A DNA stretch of 54,812 bases from Dehalococcoidia bacterium (GTDB lineage Bacteria; Chloroflexota; Dehalococcoidia; Dehalococcoidales; W111): positions 1-54,812 of the forward strand of contig DUEU01000080.1 of NCBI GenBank assembly GCA_011191985.1. The letters run 5' to 3'. This document shows, in pieces, positions 9,851 through 18,546 of this stretch. The position numbers and the translations under genes were made by a program. The notes beneath the pieces were generated by a model. That model saw only the letters and a list, made by a program, of their open reading frames with translations, had not been told where the DNA came from and ran no database searches. Every line of letters begins with the position of its first letter. Within the stretch, counting starts at the first letter, position 1.

Positions 9851-10839
9851 GGACATTTACCCACATAAACGCACATACCGTTAATGAAGCTTGTGAATTA
9901 CTGGGGCAATATCGGGGCAAGGCAAGACTTAATGCGGGAGGTACCGACTTACTCGCAATGCTTAAGGGAGATATTTGGCCGGAATATCCTGAAGCCGTAA
10001 TAAATGTCAAGACGATTCCGGGGCTCGATTCTATAACTGAGAATGATAACGTATTGAAGATAGGTGCCTTGGCACTACTTTCCGATGTGGCCAAGTCGCC
10101 CACTATAAAAGAGAAATGCGGTGTGTTGGCCAAGGCAGCTCTTTCGGTGGGAAGTCCGCTGATACGCAATGTAGCTACCATAGGGGGAAACCTTTGCCAG
10201 GCCCCACGTTGCTGGTATTACCGATACCCCCGCCGTTTGGGAGGACCTTTGCCATGCTTGCGGAAAGGAACCGGCCCCTGCCTCGCCGTGAAAGGCGATA
10301 ACCGGTACCATGCAATCCTGGAGGGTAAGGGATGTTTTGCCGTCTGTACCTCTGATATTGCTGTTGCCCTTGCGGCTCTTGATGCAAAGATCACGATTGC
10401 CGGTCCGAAAGGTGAGCGCAGTATATCGGTAGTAGATTTCTTCCAACCACTCGGTAATACACTTAAAATAGATGAAATGATAAAGGACTTCCAGATTCCC
10501 GCTACCATGTTATCCATGGAACAGAGGTTTCTCAAGTTTACACTGAGAAAGCCAATTGATTTTGCTATCGTAAGCGTGGCTGCTAGCATTGGTCTCAACA
10601 ATGGGGTATGCACTGACGCTCGTATTATTCTTGGTGCTGTTGCTCCGATGCCCTTTAGAGCAAAGGCAGCCGAGGAGAAAATCGTTGGTCAGCCCATAAG
10701 CGATAACGTTGCCGCAGAGGCAGCAGAAAAAGCGCTGGCAAATGCAAAACCGCTTAGCATGAACGCATACAAAGTTGAAATTGCCAAGACTCTGGTAAGA
10801 AGGGCAATCAAAGGTTCTACAGCGGGACTGGGTGAATAA
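9847..10839 (+). CDS. FAD-binding subunit of molybdenum hydroxylase, with HcrB-like Cys-rich insertion
   Basis: CO dehydrogenase medium-subunit type FAD motifs (ARLNAGGTDLLAMLKG, NVATIGGNLCQ) plus CQAPRCWYYR...PCLRKGTGPCLAVKGDNRYHAILEGKGCFAVCTSD; overlaps the large subunit by 4 nt. Confidence 0.9.
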   Translation: MRTFTHINAHTVNEACELLGQYRGKARLNAGGTDLLAMLKGDIWPEYPEAVINVKTIPGLDSITENDNVLKIGALALLSDVAKSPTIKEKCGVLAKAALSVGSPLIRNVATIGGNLCQAPRCWYYRYPRRLGGPLPCLRKGTGPCLAVKGDNRYHAILEGKGCFAVCTSDIAVALAALDAKITIAGPKGERSISVVDFFQPLGNTLKIDEMIKDFQIPATMLSMEQRFLKFTLRKPIDFAIVSVAASIGLNNGVCTDARIILGAVAPMPFRAKAAEEKIVGQPISDNVAAEAAEKALANAKPLSMNAYKVEIAKTLVRRAIKGSTAGLGE

Positions 10840-11030
10840 GCATCTGGTGTTAGCGATCACCCAAAACTGGCCAGGGAGTAGCACTTTAAAACCAGTTGCC
10901 AGTTCCTGTCCCGTTTTTAATTGTCGTAACCATATTCTGCGCGTTAAAAAATAACTTCACTTGGGATTATTGACAAAGTCGGCTATTGAGATATACATTA
11001 GAGTAAAATAAAAAATAATAAGGCAATAAT

Positions 11031-11339
11031 ATGCCAATCAGACCGATAGAGCACTGGCAAAAAAGAAAGAAGCAGAAGCTATTTCAGCAATGGGTGGAGA
11101 AGGCCGAGTTACCCCGGGAAGAGATTCCGCCCGATTTGCTGGATGAACATCCTGAGGCAGAAGCCGGTATAGGAGCGGGTGATATGTCTAACGAGGGAGC
11201 TCACATATATACCGCATCTGTAGAATTGGATAGAGGGATGGTTCGCCTACCCTTTCGATATGTGATAATTGGATTATCCATAATGGCGTTTTTACTAATA
11301 CTATCAGCAGTATTATTAACGATTTTAATTACGCGTTAA
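11031..11339 (+). CDS. Small hypothetical protein with one C-terminal TM helix
   Basis: 102 aa, charged N-terminus and terminal hydrophobic helix FRYVIIGLSIMAFLLILSAVLLTILI. Confidence 0.5.
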   Translation: MPIRPIEHWQKRKKQKLFQQWVEKAELPREEIPPDLLDEHPEAEAGIGAGDMSNEGAHIYTASVELDRGMVRLPFRYVIIGLSIMAFLLILSAVLLTILITR

Positions 11340-11469
11340 TCGAAAAGCCCAACAAAAACAACCATATCCTGAAAATCCACAAAATCATTATGAACGTATA
11401 GAGTAAATTCTAACGTTCTTACCACCTCCCTCTACCCTGCATTCAAACCATTGTGCCATATCATAGTAG

Positions 11470-11536
11470 GTGTGATAGTGTGGGTGACCAGCACTATCAC
11501 ACGGATAGGAGCAGGGCTAGACTGGCTCTGCTCCTA
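11470..11536. other. Two consecutive perfect hairpins (possible structured RNA)
   Basis: GTGTGATAGTG/CACTATCACAC (11 bp) at 11470-11502 and TAGGAGCAG/CTGCTCCTA (9 bp) at 11506-11536. Confidence 0.6.
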
Positions 11537-11579
11537 CCTGTTTTCAAAGACAAAGCCCCACCCTTGTTTGGCCGATACT

Positions 11580-11607
11580 GTTGGTTCGAATCCAACACCC
11601 TGCTACT
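11580..11607 (+). other. tRNA-like T-arm/acceptor 3' fragment
   Basis: GTTGG-TTCGAAT-CCAAC then ACCCTGCTACT; partial match to GCAGGGC at 11511 but no D-arm or canonical anticodon arm. Confidence 0.4.
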
Positions 11608-11655
11608 ATTGTTTTTCGGCCATAATTTCAAGCGTCTGCGAACGTGAAATCCTGG

Positions 11656-12183
11656 TTAGAACTTCTGCCAGCCAATGCCTTGACGCATACCCCGGATGTA
11701 AGCTGCCTGCCCAGCATGTTGCAAGCAGTCATCCAGTATTATCATGAGCAGCACTCCAGCTGTTGGTGGCGGCTGGAAAGGCATACCCTCAACAACCTTA
11801 TCTAGATCTGTCTTTGATAAGGTTGGTAAACGCTGCTTTGTCCTTTCCAATACCGCTCGGTGGTAACCGAGCAGGGTCTCACTATCTGGAGATTTAAATG
11901 CAGCTAGATCTTGCGGGGTATGTCCGGCACCACTGTCCATAGCCTCTGGTGGTCGGCCGAACTGTTTATGCCAGCCGTCCTTAATCCATAGCTGCTCCTC
12001 TCCTAGAATATTTGAGATAACACTGTCTTGTGCCCGTGTCAAATGCCAAACTAACCAACCAATGCTGTTACAATCTGGATTGGGCTGCCAGGCTAAATCC
12101 TCCTCTGAAAGTCCATCCAAGGTGCGTTCCAATGCCCTAAGAATCCCTTTATAACCAACCAATATTGCTTCTTGTGACTCCAT
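11656..12183 (-). CDS. DinB/DUF664-like four-helix protein
   Basis: GYKGILRALERTLDGLSEEDLAWQPNPDCNSIGWLVWHLTRAQDSV ... DDCLQHAGQAAYIRGMRQGIGW. Confidence 0.85.
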   Translation of the reverse strand: MESQEAILVGYKGILRALERTLDGLSEEDLAWQPNPDCNSIGWLVWHLTRAQDSVISNILGEEQLWIKDGWHKQFGRPPEAMDSGAGHTPQDLAAFKSPDSETLLGYHRAVLERTKQRLPTLSKTDLDKVVEGMPFQPPPTAGVLLMIILDDCLQHAGQAAYIRGMRQGIGWQKF

Positions 12184-12268
12184 GATAATCCTCCTCTATT
12201 GATGACTACTGACTTTCTTTGTAGATGTTTATCTTTAAGGTATATCATAGCTGTCTTGAATTATGCCT

Positions 12269-13501
12269 TCAGTCGAATACGCCGTCTTCCATCAACTGGA
12301 CAAACTCTTCATCAGAAATACCGAGTATTTCAGTGTATACATACTCGTTATGCTCCCCGAGCAAAGGTGGTCGGTGTCGTTCATATGAGACCTTGGATAA
12401 GGTAAAGCCGGGCGGTTGATACAGTGATAACTTGCCCATCTCCGGATGGTCCAGTTCTTGAAAGCAGCGATCGTGTTCGAGTTGCGGGTTCTCGTATAGG
12501 TCTTTAAGATTTAATGCCACCCCGGCACCAACTCCCTCCCCCTGCATCAGAGCCATCACCTCTTCAGGCGAATGTTTACTTGTCCATGCCTCCACCAGAT
12601 TGTCGAGTTCATCCTCATTTTGCTTCCGGCCCGATATCGTGGCGAACTTGGGGTCTTTTGTCCAGGCCGGGTTCCCGATAACCTTGCCAAAGCTAAGCCA
12701 CTCATCATCAGTGAATACCGCAATAGCGCACCACCGGTCATCACCTTTACACCGGTATATCCCGTGTGGGGCGGCGTAGTCGAGACGGTTACCTTTCGTC
12801 TTTGGCTCTCGGCGATTCACGTCATAATCAAGAATAAGAGGAGCTATAGAATGCATGCTTACCTCATGTTGTGATAAGTCCAGAAGCTGTCCCTTACCCG
12901 TGCGGCGCCGATAGTCAAGGGCCGTGATAAGGTATAAAGCGTTAAATAAAGGCACCACCGAATCAGTGAAAGCGTCGTATAGACCACAGGGGGGACGGTC
13001 GGGCCAGCCGGTAATAGCGGCAAAGCCGGAGAGGGCCGTTAATGTAAAGCCGGTCCCGGGAATTTTAGCCAAGGGGCCCGTTTGCCCATGCATACATGTC
13101 CTTAGCATAATAATATCCGGCTTTATTTTCTTTAGGTCCTCATAGCCCATACCCCATTTCTCCATCGTCCCCGCAGTGTAGCCATCAGCCACAACGTCGG
13201 CCCAGCCAACAAGTCTCTTGGCTATCTCTACCCCTTTAGGGTGGTTCAGGTTGAGGGTTATATCGTAGCTTTTTACCGGGTGCAGGTAAGCAAAGCGGTA
13301 GCTACGTTCTAGCCCGTAGATACCGTCCTTGTATGGTGTCGCATGTCTCACCGCATCGGGGCGCAAGGCTGATTCTACCTTAATCGCCGTTGCCCCATAA
13401 TAGAGGAGATAGCTAATACTACGCGGACCTACCCCAATCCAGGTAAAGTCCAGGACCTTCACTCCTTCAAACGGTTTTTTTATCATCTCTAAAATACTCA
13501 C
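12269..13501 (-). CDS. CaiB/BaiF family CoA-transferase, putative catalytic subunit
   Basis: VLDFTWIGVGPRSISYLLYYGATAIKVES; Asp in GLYDAFTDSVVPLFNAL. Confidence 0.9.
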   Translation of the reverse strand: MSILEMIKKPFEGVKVLDFTWIGVGPRSISYLLYYGATAIKVESALRPDAVRHATPYKDGIYGLERSYRFAYLHPVKSYDITLNLNHPKGVEIAKRLVGWADVVADGYTAGTMEKWGMGYEDLKKIKPDIIMLRTCMHGQTGPLAKIPGTGFTLTALSGFAAITGWPDRPPCGLYDAFTDSVVPLFNALYLITALDYRRRTGKGQLLDLSQHEVSMHSIAPLILDYDVNRREPKTKGNRLDYAAPHGIYRCKGDDRWCAIAVFTDDEWLSFGKVIGNPAWTKDPKFATISGRKQNEDELDNLVEAWTSKHSPEEVMALMQGEGVGAGVALNLKDLYENPQLEHDRCFQELDHPEMGKLSLYQPPGFTLSKVSYERHRPPLLGEHNEYVYTEILGISDEEFVQLMEDGVFD

Positions 13502-13508
13502 ATTTCGG

Positions 13509-14837
13509 TTATATAACTTTCGCCTGTTTCAAAATTGAAAGGTCGTGCCTGGACAGGCCAAGTTCCCCAAGGTAGACTTCTTCGTTATGCTCACCGATAA
13601 ACGGGGCACGGCGATTTGCTGCGCGAGGCGCCCCCACTGCTGCCATAAAAGGACCAGGATGAGTGACAGCAGCCTCCCCCTCAGGGTACTCAACCTTTAC
13701 CCAGTAGTTCCTGGCAGCAAGCTGGCTAAACTCTAGCATATCCTTGGGGGTAAACACGGGGTAGATCATTATTCCCCTTTCTTGTGCTCCCTCGAATAGC
13801 TCTGCCTTGGTATGCGCCTTGAAAAATCGGTTAAAATCTTTGGTGATTTCATCGACCACATCCTGAGTGACTGTCTGCCATTCAAATTCCATCCAGTCGA
13901 CGGCACCAAGTGTTTCCCCGACCATACCCTCGCTCGCCATCCACCTGGTAAGTGCCGCCGTACTCTCACCCACACCAGGGCCGGCAAACGCAACGAAGGA
14001 TATATCGCCGTCCTGGCATTCATAGAGCATCGGGGCATCTACCCAGGCCGCTTTCCCGGCGGCACTAGCCCCCTGATAGCGTCTTAAAAACCGGCCCTGG
14101 CGAGCGATAATCGTTTTATCTTGCTCCCACAATGCCGGTGGTTCCGGGCCCAAAAACGGAACCAAGGACAGCTGCGCTGATACATCAACCTGTTGCCCCT
14201 CCCCGGTAATGCCCCGATGAAAAAGCGCCACCATCGTGCCGATAGCCGCCTGCATGGCCCCGGCCACAATATACGATATGGGAAAGCTTGGTGAAAGTGG
14301 GCCCCGGTCAGGATCACCGGTTAAGTAGGCTTCACCTGCTAGAGCCCAGACTACAATGTCAGGCGCTTTGTAGTCTTTGTAAGGTCCGGTTTTCCCAAAA
14401 CCACTCAGAGAAGTCATAATTACCTGTGGTTTTATCTGAGCCAACGCTGAGTATCCCAGTCCCAGTTTATCCATATAATCAGGGTCAAATGACTCCAGGA
14501 CAACATCTGCATCCTTGAGCAACTTCTTGAAGATTGCCTGCCCATCGGCAGTTTCAATATCCAGGGTTATGCCCCGCTTGTTAATATTGAATGCCCACCA
14601 GTAGAGGCTTTTCTCTGGATCAGGAATATCGTGGTAGAAAGGGCCAATGCTTCGGGCGGGGTCTCCCCCTGGTTTCTCAATCTTTATCACATCGGCACCC
14701 AGATCACCCAACAGTTTGCCACAAATAAAGCCACGCTCATTGGTCAGGTCCAACACCCGATAAGGGCTAAGCATACCTTCGTTTATTGCCACCTTTATCT
14801 CCCCTCTAGTAGCCAGGCTTACTAAGGATTCATTCAA
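13509..14837 (-). CDS. CaiB/BaiF family CoA-transferase, second subunit apparently lacking the catalytic Asp
   Basis: YRVLDLTNERGFICGKLLGDLGADVIKIEKPGGDPAR; catalytic region reads SFPISYIVAGAMQAAIGTM. Confidence 0.9.
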   Translation of the reverse strand: MNESLVSLATRGEIKVAINEGMLSPYRVLDLTNERGFICGKLLGDLGADVIKIEKPGGDPARSIGPFYHDIPDPEKSLYWWAFNINKRGITLDIETADGQAIFKKLLKDADVVLESFDPDYMDKLGLGYSALAQIKPQVIMTSLSGFGKTGPYKDYKAPDIVVWALAGEAYLTGDPDRGPLSPSFPISYIVAGAMQAAIGTMVALFHRGITGEGQQVDVSAQLSLVPFLGPEPPALWEQDKTIIARQGRFLRRYQGASAAGKAAWVDAPMLYECQDGDISFVAFAGPGVGESTAALTRWMASEGMVGETLGAVDWMEFEWQTVTQDVVDEITKDFNRFFKAHTKAELFEGAQERGIMIYPVFTPKDMLEFSQLAARNYWVKVEYPEGEAAVTHPGPFMAAVGAPRAANRRAPFIGEHNEEVYLGELGLSRHDLSILKQAKVI

Positions 14838-14954
14838 GGTCTCAGGATGTCACTTGATGAGTGTTTGTGACCGGTCAGAGCAAGACCCCTAAGTGTCCTT
14901 TAACTTACGTCTTCTAACCGTCCCACTTTTGCTGACTACATATATGTGTAGATA

Positions 14955-15176
14955 TTACCACCAGCTTTGCGCGATCGGCGCATACCGGTAGGGTGAGACA
15001 TATATGGCCTCTTCAGGGCATTCATATTCGCAAAAGGCGCAACACATACATTCATCAGGATATTTAATGACGGCTTTTTTGCTTTGATCATCCATCCTTA
15101 TCACATCCACGGAACAAGTATCAATACAAATCCCACAGCCATTGCATAGCTCTCGGTCAATACGTTCAATGACCAT
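14955..15176 (-). CDS. 2x[4Fe-4S] ferredoxin (AprB-like N-terminal type)
   Basis: CNGCGICIDTCSVDVIRM and CMCCAFCEYECPEEAI. Confidence 0.9.
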   Translation of the reverse strand: MVIERIDRELCNGCGICIDTCSVDVIRMDDQSKKAVIKYPDECMCCAFCEYECPEEAIYVSPYRYAPIAQSWW

Positions 15177-15257
15177 AAGGTTTACCTCCTGATAATCGTG
15201 AGATTAAGCTTATTTTTCGCAAGGTCTTCGTCGACCCACTTAATCAGACAAACAAAT

Positions 15258-16919
15258 TCACTCCCCAGGAAATTTCTTATGATACCTCTCTTCGTATGGC
15301 TTTGACAGGTCCGGCCACCATTTCTCGGGGATGGATTCCTTCCAGACCTTCATCTGGCCCTGCTCCTCTTTCAGCCTCACCCAGGCTAACCAGGTGGGAT
15401 CATCCCTTCGGGGATAGTCCTCACGATAATGCCAGGCCCGGCTTTCGGTTCTAAAAAGCGATGCCCTGAGCATCATTTCAGCATTAAGCACCATGTTTTT
15501 AGTCTCATGGGCCAAACGCAACTCGTGACTATCCCTAGACAGCAGTTTGGGGACATACTGATCCCTAAAGAACTCAACCATTGTTAGCGCTGCCTGCAAT
15601 CGCTTCCCATGTTGAACAATGAGAATATAATAGGGGACTATCGTGTGTAGCAGCATTTGAGTTACCCACCTCGGGCTGAAGCCGTTCTTACGTTCGACGG
15701 GCCCATACATAATCTTCTTAAACTTGGCTAGCTCCTCCTCGTCAATGACTAGCTTTTTTATCTGTGAAGCATACTCGGCAGCACCTAGTCCAGCCCTCAT
15801 ACCGGTAATGCCACCAGGAACGATACCTCCCCACCAGAATGCCATATGACCTAAGCTATCACCAGCAGCATACAGCCCTGGAACTGTTGAGGCACAATTT
15901 TTATCACTCGGCCATATTGCTGAGGCCCCGGTAATATCGGTCAGTCCTCCCCCGGCTAACTGATATTTACCACGTTTGTAGGGGTCATAACCTATTCGCT
16001 CACTCTCCAGGGCATCAGACGTAGCCGTATGCTTGCATATCGCCTCTATCTCCTCGGGAGTAGCTTCGTCAAGGGTATGATATAACGGGCCTCTGCCGGC
16101 ATGGAATGCATATTCCAGTGTAGTATCAGACTCATAACCATGGCCTACTTTTTTGCCTAATGCGTCAATATAATAACGACGATATAATGAACGGCCGGCT
16201 CTACCACCTTTCCAGGAAGGATAAGCAGCTAATGCGGCCTGATTATTATGCATATCACCACCGATAAGTTCAGCACCGGCCCTGTAGGCCATTGCTGGCC
16301 CATCACCGGTCAATTCGTGAACTTCACCGAAAGAATTCCTCATCGAACAAAACCCCGTACTTATAACGGTTGCCTTTGCCCTGAAGATATAGGTATCTAA
16401 GCCATATACTGAAAAGCCGATTGCTCCAGCGATACTCCCCTTCTGCTTCAACAGGTCAGTAACCACAATTTTATCAATTACTTTGACACCGGTCTTGATT
16501 GCCTGCTTCCTCAGCGGAGGCGATACCCCCCTTCGCACTAAGCGAGCCTGTAGAAATGGCGGGTAAAATGTATAAAATCTACCCTCCTTTTCTTGAATAG
16601 GAAACTCGACACCATAGGCGGCAAGGGTCTCGTACAACGCCCAGGATTCCTGCATCATTATCTCAGTCCATTCACGGTTATTGAGATAGTCGCTTTCTTC
16701 AATAGTATGCTTCATATAAGCATTATAATCACTGCCCATATCAGGGTTATAGACAGTGAAGTTCGTCCCAGCACCATAAGTAGCGCCAGTTTTACCGATA
16801 TACCCTTTATCGACAAGGATTACATCAAGCCCTTGTTCTTTTGCCTTTATGGCCGCACAACAACCGGCAATGCCCCCCCCAATAACCAGAACATCGGTTT
16901 CAATCACATTCTCTGACAT
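15258..16919 (-). CDS. FAD-dependent AprA/fumarate reductase-type flavoprotein
   Basis: TDVLVIGGGIAGCCAAIKAKEQGLDVILVDKGYIGKTGATYGAG; GLYAAGDSLGHMAFWWGGIVPGGITGMRAG; partner ferredoxin downstream. Confidence 0.88.
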   Translation of the reverse strand: MSENVIETDVLVIGGGIAGCCAAIKAKEQGLDVILVDKGYIGKTGATYGAGTNFTVYNPDMGSDYNAYMKHTIEESDYLNNREWTEIMMQESWALYETLAAYGVEFPIQEKEGRFYTFYPPFLQARLVRRGVSPPLRKQAIKTGVKVIDKIVVTDLLKQKGSIAGAIGFSVYGLDTYIFRAKATVISTGFCSMRNSFGEVHELTGDGPAMAYRAGAELIGGDMHNNQAALAAYPSWKGGRAGRSLYRRYYIDALGKKVGHGYESDTTLEYAFHAGRGPLYHTLDEATPEEIEAICKHTATSDALESERIGYDPYKRGKYQLAGGGLTDITGASAIWPSDKNCASTVPGLYAAGDSLGHMAFWWGGIVPGGITGMRAGLGAAEYASQIKKLVIDEEELAKFKKIMYGPVERKNGFSPRWVTQMLLHTIVPYYILIVQHGKRLQAALTMVEFFRDQYVPKLLSRDSHELRLAHETKNMVLNAEMMLRASLFRTESRAWHYREDYPRRDDPTWLAWVRLKEEQGQMKVWKESIPEKWWPDLSKPYEERYHKKFPGE

Positions 16920-16936
16920 TAGGCCTTCTCCTTTTG

Positions 16937-17070
16937 TTAAGTCATTACCGCACTTAGAATAGCTCCAGGAGCTGGAGGCTGGTATCCTGGGGCACCATGC
17001 GGACGTACCTGATTATATTCCCTTCGCCATTGCTCTATCAATACTTTAGTTTCCTCATCCAGAGGCCGCA
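16937..17070 (-). pseudogene. IS3-family transposase OrfB C-terminal relic
   Basis: Minus strand reads EETKVLIEQWRREYNQVRPHGAPGYQPPAPGAILSAVMT*. Confidence 0.75.
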
Positions 17071-17075
17071 GGTAG

Positions 17076-17222
17076 TCAACCGGCTAAGCCGGGTAGGAAC
17101 AGGGCATTCTGCGGGAAGGCAATAAGTAAGGCAACGAAACAAGCCTCGATTACTACAAAGGGGATAATACCGTTGAACATGGTCCATATGGGAACATCTA
17201 GAATGAAGCCAGTCAACGAACC
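17076..17222 (-). pseudogene. TRAP transporter large permease (DctM) C-terminal relic
   Basis: Minus strand reads LTGFILDVPIWTMFNGIIPFVVIEACFVALLIAFPQNALFLPGLAG*, resembling DctM C-termini. Confidence 0.5.
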
Positions 17223-17453
17223 TTATTGTTAACCGAGTCTCCCCCCTAGTCGACCAAAATGGAACAAGGCTTACGTGTTTGCCAGAATTGCACACCAATG
17301 GTAACTGTACTAAATTCATCCTAGCAAGCCATTGGTCTAATCTTACGGTTTATGAGGACCTAGTAGTATGTAAAATACATGAAACGGGCGAGCTATACCA
17401 GATAGTATCTGTTTATACCGCCGCTATTTCAAAACCCGGCATCCTCCGCCATA

Positions 17454-18503
17454 TTACCCCTGCTTTATGGAATGTAGTACCCACATCGTCTCAAACTGCT
17501 CGGCAGTAGCGGCCTTAACCGGCACTGTGGTGGCAAGATGGGTCTCCACCAAGACCTCGTCTCTTTGATTGACAACCTGTGTCCCCAGCACCAGGACACC
17601 CCGGTCGGGCTTGGTCTTGGAGACCCGGGCTGATTCAATCTTGAACACATTATAGACAACGTCCCCGATTCTAGCCGGGGCCAGGAAGCTAATTTCGTCG
17701 CCCAGATGCCCGGCGTAGGGCGCGAAGGGCTTTTTGATGTTGAAGTAAGAACCGTCCCGGAGAGAAAGACCGACAAGGTCGGCAACTAACATCGGTGGCA
17801 CGATTTTCTCTCCAAACAAGGTGCCCTTGGCATATTTCGCATCCAGATAGAGGCGGTCGTAATCCCCGACCAGACCCATGTAGTTGACGACGTCAGTTTC
17901 GGTAATAACCCGGCTACCAGTCTTCTCTCCCTTGCCAACCTCGAAGTCTTCGTAGTAATAGATCCGGTTAAAGTCGGGGTTCCACTCCTCGAATTCCCAA
18001 GGTATCCCCGGTGTAAACGTGGGCTTAACATTCTCCTCGGTATTCTTCATCATGACCCTGGTGACCACTGTACCCTCGGCGGCGCTGGCGCCATCCTGGT
18101 TTATAAACTGGAAAAAGGTCCTCACGATGCCAAAACCGGGTAGCTCCGGATCCTCGTTCTTTTCCTGAATGGTCCAGTGGAATTTAACGGTATCGCCTAT
18201 GCGCATACCTGCCGGGAAGTGTGAAGTGAGGCTATGAAGACAGGCTGTCGGCGTGTCCCGTCCTACGATATAGGGGGCATGCCAGGAAAACATTCCGGTA
18301 GCTAGAGAATTAAGGTAGTACCCGTGAGAAATCCTTTCCCCATAAGGAGTGCTCGTCATCATCTGCCGGTCCATATGGGGTGGACAGAAATCCATAGCGG
18401 TGGCGGCAAATTGCACCAGGTCGCCTTCGGTAAAGGTGCGGCCGCATGTCTCACCCTGTTCCCCCACTGGATAGTCCTCATAGTACAGGATTTTATTTAG
18501 CAT
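17454..18503 (-). CDS. Tandem-hotdog MaoC-like dehydratase/hydratase
   Basis: Two MaoC-like halves: YYEDYPVGEQGETCGRTFTEGDLVQFAATAMDFCPPHMD and YYYEDFEVGKGEKTGSRVITETDVVNYMGLVGDYDRLYLD. Confidence 0.85.
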   Translation of the reverse strand: MLNKILYYEDYPVGEQGETCGRTFTEGDLVQFAATAMDFCPPHMDRQMMTSTPYGERISHGYYLNSLATGMFSWHAPYIVGRDTPTACLHSLTSHFPAGMRIGDTVKFHWTIQEKNEDPELPGFGIVRTFFQFINQDGASAAEGTVVTRVMMKNTEENVKPTFTPGIPWEFEEWNPDFNRIYYYEDFEVGKGEKTGSRVITETDVVNYMGLVGDYDRLYLDAKYAKGTLFGEKIVPPMLVADLVGLSLRDGSYFNIKKPFAPYAGHLGDEISFLAPARIGDVVYNVFKIESARVSKTKPDRGVLVLGTQVVNQRDEVLVETHLATTVPVKAATAEQFETMWVLHSIKQG

Positions 18504-18546
18504 TTACCTCTCCTTGCGCATTAAAGTAGTCGCTAATATCCCGACC

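Noticed and set aside
11510-11610. Possible tRNA-Sec, since TTTTCAAA (TCA) precedes a T-arm
   Set aside because: The acceptor match is partial, no D-stem or proper anticodon stem forms, and GGAGCAG pairs better in a simple hairpin. Kept only as a tRNA-like fragment.
17038-17319. 93 aa minus-strand ORF as a real gene
   Set aside because: Its frame is not the one giving TRAP/IS3 similarity; better explained as a chance ORF over relic DNA.
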